Shown here: positions 58,344 to 64,000 of the stretch, piece after piece
Layout of the letters: the number at the start of each line of letters is the position of its first letter
Numbering within the stretch: position 1 is the first letter of the stretch
Source: Selenomonas sp. AB3002
Lineage (GTDB): Bacteria; Bacillota; Negativicutes; Selenomonadales; Selenomonadaceae
Direction: 5' to 3'
Length of the DNA stretch: 64,000 bases
NCBI RefSeq assembly: GCF_000702545.1
Contig: NZ_JNIO01000002.1
Coordinates: 310,001 to 374,000 of the forward strand
Position numbers and translations under genes: made by a program
The notes under the pieces: model-generated
Seen by the model: the letters and a program-made list of their open reading frames with translations, nothing else
What the model was told of the DNA's origin: nothing
Database searches by the model: none

Positions 58344-58950
58344 CTGCCGCTGCCTCCTCCCTTTCGTCGTTGGTAGCAAGGAGCACCAGCACGCCGGAGT
58401 CCGCCGCCTGCCGCGCCTCCCTCAAGACAAGAGAACGTCCCTCAAGGTCAAGGTTGGCACCCGGCTCGTCCAGCAGCCAAACCTCCGCCTGAGAAGCCAA
58501 CAGCACTGCCAATTTCAGACGCTGCCTCATGCCCGTGGAAAGCCCCCCGGCCTGCACGCCGTTCACCTTCTTCTCAGACAGCCCTACCCGCTCCAGCAGC
58601 TTGCTGTAGCTGTCCCCAGAAAGTTTCTCCCCTCTGAGCCCCATCAGGAAATCCATATTCTCCCAAGCCGTCAGCCGGGGATAAAACCGCAGTTCCGGCG
58701 TCACCATAGCCAGCCGGTTGCGAAAATCCGCCTTCTCCAGCACCAGCCCTGCTTCCCTGTCCCGGGCCACAACCTTCCCCGTGTCAGGAGAAAGCAATTT
58801 TGCCGCCAGCCGCAGAAGCGTAGACTTCCCGCTGCCATTGGCTCCCCGCACAGCCGTAATCCCCCCGGCCTGCAAATGAGCAGAGAAATCCCTGAAGACC
58901 ACCGTGCCCCCAAAGGACTTCCCCACTCCCTCCATTTCTATCTCTACCAT
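58315..58950 (-). CDS. ccmA: CcmA, ATP-binding subunit of the CcmAB transporter
   Basis: 211 residues: Walker A GANGSGKST, signature LSTGMRQRLKLAVLL (LSTGM as often in CcmA), Walker B VWLLDEPGANLDLEG. First gene of ccmABCE on the minus strand; TGAGGTAATCG precedes the ATG. ccmF, ccmH and ccmD genes are not in the window, so heme attachment to apocytochrome must be encoded elsewhere or be lacking. Confidence 0.92.
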   Translation of the reverse strand: MVEIEMEGVGKSFGGTVVFRDFSAHLQAGGITAVRGANGSGKSTLLRLAAKLLSPDTGKVVARDREAGLVLEKADFRNRLAMVTPELRFYPRLTAWENMDFLMGLRGEKLSGDSYSKLLERVGLSEKKVNGVQAGGLSTGMRQRLKLAVLLASQAEVWLLDEPGANLDLEGRSLVLREARQAADSGVLVLLATNDEREEAAADECISLGGN

Positions 58951-59071
58951 CGATTACCTCATCAAGAATATATTCACAATTGCGCTTTTATCATTATATC
59001 ATCACTTGCAGAGAAAGTCCTTATACAATCTAACAAACTCCATGCTAAACTGTGTTTCGCATTACGCCCTT

Positions 59072-59127
59072 ACACGAACACTAAGCTCAGACTGCGCCTT
59101 TCAGGCTTGCTTCGCTAAGTGTTCATA
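59072..59127. repeat. Imperfect palindrome between hydA and ccmA
   Basis: CGAACACTAAGC and GCTAAGTGTTC form opposed arms around a GC-rich centre (GCGCCTTTCAGGC). It may be a REP-like repeat; the rest of the 58951-59151 gap is AT-rich and includes a TATAAT-like -10 box for ccmA, with no gene. Confidence 0.4.
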
Positions 59128-59151
59128 GTAAAACAATTCGTTGCAACTTGA

Positions 59152-59181
59152 AAATCCCGCCCAATTCCCCGGGCGGGATTT
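59152..59181 (-). terminator. Terminator after hydA
   Basis: AAATCCCGCCC-GGGGAATT-GGGCGGGATTT, four bases before the hydA stop codon on the plus map (downstream of it on the minus strand). Confidence 0.85.
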
Positions 59182-59184
59182 GTC

Positions 59185-60948
59185 TCAGAAGGTATATTCC
59201 TTCTCCACCTTATGATAATGTGTATGCAACAGTTCGTGAGCCTTCTCGCTCAAGGGCTCTCCCAAGAACTCCTTGTAAAGCGTGATAATATCCGGGTTCT
59301 CATGGGACTTGCGAATGGGCAGGTTTCTGTCAATCTCATAGAGGGCTGCCATGCGCTTCTTGCGAATAGCGTTGGTGGTGCCGATGGGCTGGCCGCCGCC
59401 GCCGATGCAGCCGCCGGGACAGGCCATGATCTCGATGAAATCATAAGGAGATTCGTTCCTCTGGACCTGCTCCATGAGGATGCGGGCATTTTTCAAGGTG
59501 TGGGCAATTGCCACCTTTGCCTTGCGGCTGCCCAGGTCCACCTCTGCTTCCTTGATGCCTTCGAAGCCGCGGACGGACTGGAAGTCCAGGCGTTCCAAAG
59601 TCTTGCCCGTGTACTTCTCATAGACAGTGCGCAGAGCTGCCTCCATGACGCCGCCGCTGGCACCGAAGATAGCACCTGCCCCCGTGCCGTAACCCAGAGG
59701 GCTGTCGAAATCGCTCTCAGGCAGGTTCTGGAAAGTGAGGCCCACATACTTGATGAGCTTGATAAGCTCCCGGGTGGTGAGGACGATATCTACATCCTGC
59801 CTGCCCTCCCGCCCCATCTCCGGGCGGGCAGCCTCGAATTTCTTGGCGGTGCAGGGCATGATGGAAACGGTGACTATATCCTCCACGGGAATGCCCGCCT
59901 TTTCAGGATAATAAGTCTTGGCAATTGCCCCGAACATGCTCATGGGGGATTTGGCGCTGGAAAGATGGGCGGTGAAGTCGCCGAAGTTCTTCTCCAGGAA
60001 ATTCACCCAGCCGGGACTGCAGGAGGTGATCATGGGGAAGGTACCGCCATGTTCCAGCCTGTGCAGGAACTCGCTGGCTTCCTCCATGATGGTGAGGTCG
60101 GCACCGAAGTTGGTATCAAAGACCTTGTCAAAGCCCAAAAGCTTCAGGGCCGTGACCATCTGTCCCGTGACTATCTCCCCCGGCTCCATGCCAAAGGCAT
60201 CCCCCAAGGCCACCCGCACAGAGGGCGCCACCTGCACGATGACATGCTTCTTCGGATCCTGCAGGGCGTCCAGCACCGCGTCCGTATCGTCCTTTTCCAC
60301 AATGGCCCCCGTGGGGCACACCAGGCTGCACTGGCCGCAGAGCACGCAGTCCGTGCGCTCCATGGGCTTGTCGTATGCTGTAGTAACTGTGATATCACTG
60401 CTGCGGTGGGCATAGGTCAGGGCGGCGATGCCCTGCACATCCTTGCAAGCCCGGATGCAGCGGCCGCAGCGGATGCACTTGGAGGGATCCCGCACAATGG
60501 CGGGATTGGTGACAATGCGGGGCTCCTCCTTCACCACGCTGGGCAAGTGGGATTCCATGATATTGAAGCGGCTGCAGAGCCGCTGCAGATCGCAGTTCTG
60601 ATTGCGAGGGCAGCTCAGGCAGTCCTTGTGATGATTAGCCAGCATCAATTGGAGGATGGCCACCTGGGTATCCCGCACGATGGGGGTATCCGTGTGCACC
60701 TCCATGCCTTCCCAAACCTCCGTGGAGCAGGCCGCCAGGAGCCTGCGCCTGCCCGTGACCTCCACAGAACAAAGGCGGCAGTGGGCCTTGATGCGCTGGT
60801 CCTCATGGTAGCAGAGATGCGGAATGTCGATGCCGATTTCCCGGGCTGCCTGCATGATTTTCGTGCCCTTGGGCACTTCGATGGGAATATTGTTGATAGT
60901 GAGGTGCACCATTTCCTGCTTTTCTGCCTGATTCACATTTTCACTCAT
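59185..60948 (-). CDS. hydA: [FeFe]-hydrogenase catalytic subunit HydA
   Basis: It makes or oxidises H2 at the H-cluster. 587 residues in order: [2Fe-2S] ferredoxin-like domain (CYHEDQRIKAHCRLC...), a His-ligated [4Fe-4S] region (HHKDCLSCPRNQNC), two [4Fe-4S] sites (CIRCGRCIRACK; CVLCGQCSLVCP), then the H domain with TSCSPGW, MPCTAKKFEA and EIMACPGGCIGGGGQP. This is the M3-type layout, lacking the C-terminal [2Fe-2S] domain of Thermotoga HydA. The ATG overlaps the hydB stop codon by four bases. Confidence 0.97.
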   Translation of the reverse strand: MSENVNQAEKQEMVHLTINNIPIEVPKGTKIMQAAREIGIDIPHLCYHEDQRIKAHCRLCSVEVTGRRRLLAACSTEVWEGMEVHTDTPIVRDTQVAILQLMLANHHKDCLSCPRNQNCDLQRLCSRFNIMESHLPSVVKEEPRIVTNPAIVRDPSKCIRCGRCIRACKDVQGIAALTYAHRSSDITVTTAYDKPMERTDCVLCGQCSLVCPTGAIVEKDDTDAVLDALQDPKKHVIVQVAPSVRVALGDAFGMEPGEIVTGQMVTALKLLGFDKVFDTNFGADLTIMEEASEFLHRLEHGGTFPMITSCSPGWVNFLEKNFGDFTAHLSSAKSPMSMFGAIAKTYYPEKAGIPVEDIVTVSIMPCTAKKFEAARPEMGREGRQDVDIVLTTRELIKLIKYVGLTFQNLPESDFDSPLGYGTGAGAIFGASGGVMEAALRTVYEKYTGKTLERLDFQSVRGFEGIKEAEVDLGSRKAKVAIAHTLKNARILMEQVQRNESPYDFIEIMACPGGCIGGGGQPIGTTNAIRKKRMAALYEIDRNLPIRKSHENPDIITLYKEFLGEPLSEKAHELLHTHYHKVEKEYTF

Positions 60949-62195
60949 GCTTCTGCACCTCCCACTGCAAAGGTCCCGGGGAATACTTTCATGGCGGAAA
61001 GCAGGCTGTTCTGGGCCGTCTCCCCCAGGCCACAGAGGGAGGACATGGACATGACCCGGGCTATCTTGTGCATCAGCCTGATGTCCTCTGCCGTGGCTTT
61101 CCCCTCTGCCATCTTGTCCAGAATGAGCTTGATATGCAGATTCCCTTCCCGGCAGGGGGTACACTGGCCGCAGCTCTCCTCTGAGAAAAACTCCTGATTC
61201 ATACGCAGGAAATCCAGCACGCTGGTACGCTCGTCGATAACCAAGATGCCGCCTGAACCTACCATGACTCCCGCCGCCCGCAAGTCCTCATAGGTGTAGG
61301 GTGTGTCCAGGATGCTCTCATCCGCCACCTTGCCGGAAGCGCCGCCGAACTGGATCAGGCGGATATGGCGGTCCTTCTGCACGCCCCCTGCCAACTCGTA
61401 GATGATTTCCCGCACGGTGGTGCCGAAGGGAATCTCAAAGACCCCGGGCTTGTTCACATTGCCGGCCACGCTGATCAGCTTGGTGCCGATGGAATCACCC
61501 CTGCCGCAGCGGGCATAGACCTGCTCCTCGTCCAGCAGCAGATGGGGCACGATGGACAGGCTCTCCACATTGCAGAGGCAGGTAGGACGGGAAAAGACGC
61601 CGCTTTGCTTGATGAAAGGCGGCTTCATGCGAGGGCGGCCCGCCTTGCCCTCGATGGAGCGAATGAGGGCCGTGCCCTCGCCACAGACATAGGCTCCCGC
61701 TCCGGAATAAAGATGGATATTGAAATCAAAGCCCTTGCCCAGGATATTCTCTCCCAAAAAGCCGTAGCTTTTCGCCTGTCGGATGGCGTTCAGCAGCAGG
61801 GGACGGAAGCAGGAATACTCCGCCCGCATGTAGATATAGCCGTCCGTGGCCCCTACCACGAAGCCGGCGATGATGATGGCTTCAATGAGGTTGAAGGGAT
61901 CATTCTTGATGAGTTCCCTGTCCTTGAAGGTGGTGGTCTCCCCTTCATCCGCGTTGCAAATGACCACCTTGCGCTCTCCCTTCACCGCCCGGGCCTGGGA
62001 GAGCTTGCGGCCCATGTCGTACTCGGCACCGCCTCTGCCCTTCACTTTCACGCTGGCAATGAGGTCGCTGATGGAGAGGGGCTCCATGGTCACAGCCTTG
62101 CGCAGGGCAGAGAAGCCCCCGATTTTCATATAGGAACCAATGGAGCTGGTGTCATACTTGCCGAAATTGCTGGTAAGGAAACTTATTCTTTCCAT
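60945..62195 (-). CDS. hydB: NuoF-like NADH-binding subunit of the hydrogenase (HydB, short form)
   Basis: 416 residues: FMN/NADH site GRGGAEYDMGRKL, NADEGETTTFKDR, GAGAYVCGEGTALIRSIEGKAGRPR, and the [4Fe-4S] motif ESCGQCTPCREG. It lacks the N-terminal [2Fe-2S] domain and the C-terminal two-cluster ferredoxin domain of long bifurcating HydB proteins. It should pass electrons between NADH and HydA/HydC. GAGGAGG precedes the ATG. Middle gene of hydC-hydB-hydA. Confidence 0.93.
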   Translation of the reverse strand: MERISFLTSNFGKYDTSSIGSYMKIGGFSALRKAVTMEPLSISDLIASVKVKGRGGAEYDMGRKLSQARAVKGERKVVICNADEGETTTFKDRELIKNDPFNLIEAIIIAGFVVGATDGYIYMRAEYSCFRPLLLNAIRQAKSYGFLGENILGKGFDFNIHLYSGAGAYVCGEGTALIRSIEGKAGRPRMKPPFIKQSGVFSRPTCLCNVESLSIVPHLLLDEEQVYARCGRGDSIGTKLISVAGNVNKPGVFEIPFGTTVREIIYELAGGVQKDRHIRLIQFGGASGKVADESILDTPYTYEDLRAAGVMVGSGGILVIDERTSVLDFLRMNQEFFSEESCGQCTPCREGNLHIKLILDKMAEGKATAEDIRLMHKIARVMSMSSLCGLGETAQNSLLSAMKVFPGTFAVGGAEA

Positions 62196-62210
62196 GAAAC
62201 TCTCACCTCC

Positions 62211-62717
62211 TCAGGGCAGGGAGCGCAGCAGCGCCTCTATTTTCTCACGGCTGTCCAGATGGTCATATATCTTGCCATTGATGCGCACAGCAGGCGCCCT
62301 GTCGCAGGCGCCGAAGCAGCTGATGGTCTCCAGGGTAAACCTGCCGTCATAGGTGGTCTCCCCTATCTTGATATCCAGCAGCTGCTCCAAAGTGCCCAGA
62401 AGTCGCTTGGTGTCAATGACATTCACCCGGCAGGCAGGAGAATTGCACACCTGGATGGGATATTTAGCCCTGGGCTTGGCCGAAAGCTGGGCATAGAAAT
62501 TCAGGCAGTCAAAGATATTGGTAATGGGCATGGAGAGCTTCTCAGCCAGATAATAAGCAGTAGGCTCCGGCACATAATGCCGCTCGTCCAGGTCCTGCAC
62601 CTCCAGCAGGATGCCCACAATCTGGGTAGGGTCATAGTCATGGGATTCCAGCACAAGGTCAATCCTCTCCTGCAACTCGGAAGAGAGGGGATAGTCTTTC
62701 GTCAAAGCGGTAAGCAT
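62211..62717 (-). CDS. hydC: NuoE-like [2Fe-2S] subunit of the hydrogenase (HydC)
   Basis: 168 residues of the 24-kDa thioredoxin-like family. Cluster ligands are in VCNSPACRVN and CFGACDRAP (C-x4-C ... C-x3-C). The N-terminal helical domain (AEKLSMPITNIFDCLNFYAQL) is also present. The start at 62717 follows AAGGAGG; the open frame continues 12 codons upstream. It lies 15 bases before hydB and 17 bases after paaK, so all four genes may be one operon. Confidence 0.94.
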   Translation of the reverse strand: MLTALTKDYPLSSELQERIDLVLESHDYDPTQIVGILLEVQDLDERHYVPEPTAYYLAEKLSMPITNIFDCLNFYAQLSAKPRAKYPIQVCNSPACRVNVIDTKRLLGTLEQLLDIKIGETTYDGRFTLETISCFGACDRAPAVRINGKIYDHLDSREKIEALLRSLP

Positions 62718-62733
62718 AAGAACCCTCCTTGCC

Positions 62734-63969
62734 TCAGTCATACCTCTCATCAATGACCCGCTTCGTCTTCTTCTCGCTGCGGGGCAGGATGCCGATTTCC
62801 ACGATTTTCACCAGCGGCGTGAAGCCAATCTTGCTCTTGACCGCCGCCGCAATCTTGCCTGCCATTTCCTGAAAGTTCACGCTGCCATTGGTTTCCACAT
62901 AGATTCGCATGGTGTCCTTGCCGTCCAGATGGGACAGGCGGATCTGGTACTCGCTGGAAAGTTCAGGGAAACCTTCCAGCACTTCCTCGATCTGCTTTGG
63001 AAATACATTGACGCCCTTGATCTTGATCATGTCGTCGCTGCGGCCGGAGATGATGTCGATGCGGGGGAACTTGCTGCCGCAGGGGCACTCCCCGGGAATG
63101 ATGCGGGAAATATCATGGGTGCGGTAGCGGATGAGGGGCGCACCTTCCTTGACCAGGGTCGTGATGACAATCTCGCCGAATTCCCCGTCAGGCACATTTT
63201 CCCCGGTCTTGGGGTCGATGATTTCCAAGTACACATAATCATCCCAGATGTGCATGCCCGTGTCGTACTTGCAGTTGATGCCGATGCCAGGCCCGTAGAT
63301 TTCCGTAAGGCCATAGATGTCATAGAGCTCAATGCCCAGCTCAGAAGAAATCCTGTCGCGGATCTTCTTGCCCCAGCGCTCAGAGCCGATGACGCCCTTC
63401 TTCAGATGCACCTTGTCCTTGATGCCGCGCTTCTCGATTTCTTCCGCCAAAAGCAGCGCATAGGAAGACGTAGCGGTGATGACCGTGGACTTCATATCCA
63501 TCATCATCTGAATCTGCTTGTTGGTATTGCCGGGGCCCATGGGGACTACCATAGCCCCAAGCTTCTCCGCTCCGTTCTGGAAGCCGATGCCTGCCGTCCA
63601 GAGGCCGTAGCCCGGCGTGATCTGGATGCGGTCACGATTCGTGATGCCGGCAAACTCATAGCAGCGCTTGAACATCTCCGCCCAGTCATCCACATCCTTG
63701 GCCGTATAGGGAATGATGACAGGAGTACCCGTGGTACCCGATGAAGAATGGATGCGCACCACCTCTTCCTCCGGCACTGCCATCAGTCCCAGGGGATAAG
63801 CGTCCCGGAGGTCCTGCTTCTGGGAAAAGGGCAGCTGCTGGAATTCCTCCACGCTCTTGACCCCCTGAATCCCTGCTTCCCTCAGTTTCTGACCGTAAAA
63901 ATTGTTGACCTGAAGGAGCCTCTGTATCTGCTTGTCTACCTGCTGCAATTGCTTTTCATTGATTTTCAT
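62734..63969 (-). CDS. paaK: Phenylacetate-CoA ligase (PaaK family)
   Basis: This AMP-forming ligase activates phenylacetate or another aryl acid with CoA. 411 residues: SSGTTGTPVIIPYT is the ATP-binding P loop, IYGLTEIYGPGIG and IRYRTHDISR the adenylation motifs, and the C-terminal domain ends with a Lys-rich segment. In anaerobes PaaK is often paired with indolepyruvate oxidoreductase genes, which would be beyond the right edge. GGAAGGGAAG precedes the ATG. Confidence 0.93.
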   Translation of the reverse strand: MKINEKQLQQVDKQIQRLLQVNNFYGQKLREAGIQGVKSVEEFQQLPFSQKQDLRDAYPLGLMAVPEEEVVRIHSSSGTTGTPVIIPYTAKDVDDWAEMFKRCYEFAGITNRDRIQITPGYGLWTAGIGFQNGAEKLGAMVVPMGPGNTNKQIQMMMDMKSTVITATSSYALLLAEEIEKRGIKDKVHLKKGVIGSERWGKKIRDRISSELGIELYDIYGLTEIYGPGIGINCKYDTGMHIWDDYVYLEIIDPKTGENVPDGEFGEIVITTLVKEGAPLIRYRTHDISRIIPGECPCGSKFPRIDIISGRSDDMIKIKGVNVFPKQIEEVLEGFPELSSEYQIRLSHLDGKDTMRIYVETNGSVNFQEMAGKIAAAVKSKIGFTPLVKIVEIGILPRSEKKTKRVIDERYD

Positions 63970-64000
63970 GACAACTTCTTCCCTTCCGTGTACCTGAGCG

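Noticed and set aside
59212-61197. 661-codon plus-strand frame opposite hydA
   Set aside because: It exactly covers hydA, whose motifs are unmistakable; the antisense frame has no support.
1-64000. CRISPR arrays, rRNA genes, tmRNA, prophage
   Set aside because: No regularly spaced direct repeats, no rRNA-like sequence, no tmRNA ends near smpB, and no phage structural genes were seen.

Overview
The window looks like a chromosome segment of an anaerobic, Gram-negative-type Firmicute, most likely Negativicutes (Selenomonas-like). The evidence is indirect: a SCIFF ranthipeptide pair, a GGGtGRT/Fe-S scaffold pair, a three-gene NAD-linked [FeFe] hydrogenase, PTS-type dihydroxyacetone kinase, and CcmABCE with a Cys-type CcmE. 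Most genes are GC-rich and on the minus strand. No rRNA or CRISPR array was seen. There is one tRNA, tRNA-Thr(CGU).

Layout. 0-20.9 kb is mainly core: a cell-wall amidase, an amino-acid ABC transporter without a local binding protein, tatA, ftsH, a MATE exporter, a secreted FlgT/LPP20-like protein, a DUF234-type ATPase, tRNA-Thr, an orphan CheB with a degenerate receiver, an amino-acid permease, a TrpXYZ-like ABC operon, an LRAT-like protein, smpB, rnr, an esterase and secG. 21.0-32.7 kb is an AT-rich defence island. It holds an AbiH-like gene, a PD-(D/E)XK protein, an OLD/RecF-like ATPase, a specificity subunit and a nuclease-methylase fusion (BcgI-like layout), with IS copies and broken ATPase and TOPRIM-like genes at its edges. 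32.8-39.6 kb holds pyk, two sets of dihydroxyacetone kinase genes and a CAP-domain protein. 39.7-44.75 kb is a second AT-rich insert, bracketed by two 549-bp direct repeats (about 98% identical) of the 3' part of the GGGtGRT gene. It carries an ATPase/TOPRIM-like pair, a protein that reads like a proteasome-type Ntn-hydrolase, and a second FlgT-like secreted protein. 44.2-51 kb holds the GGGtGRT/scaffold pair and a gap-pgk-tpiA-gpmI glycolytic operon. 51-64 kb holds the SCIFF peptide and its radical-SAM maturase, a PHP phosphatase, a TSCPD protein, an EamA transporter, a Ppx/GppA phosphatase, a type-I-toxin-like small gene, ccmABCE, a hydrogenase operon and paaK.

How the parts work together. 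The core genes describe sugar and triose fermentation: DHA kinase feeds DHAP to tpiA, then gap/pgk/gpmI/pyk, with hydrogenase disposing of NADH electrons. The two AT-rich blocks look acquired and defence-related. Several dispersed palindromic repeats (a four-copy composite family, a 162-bp MITE-like element, a 136-bp inverted element) sit between genes and often touch stop codons.

The most unusual candidates are: (1) the Ntn-hydrolase-like gene beside the ATPase/TOPRIM-like pair in the repeat-bracketed insert; (2) the nuclease-methylase and specificity genes, separated only by a one-base frame change at a homopolymer; (3) a 31-residue membrane peptide gene whose ribosome-binding site is buried in a hairpin, divergent from ppx. 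All calls come from reading the sequence; no database search was run.
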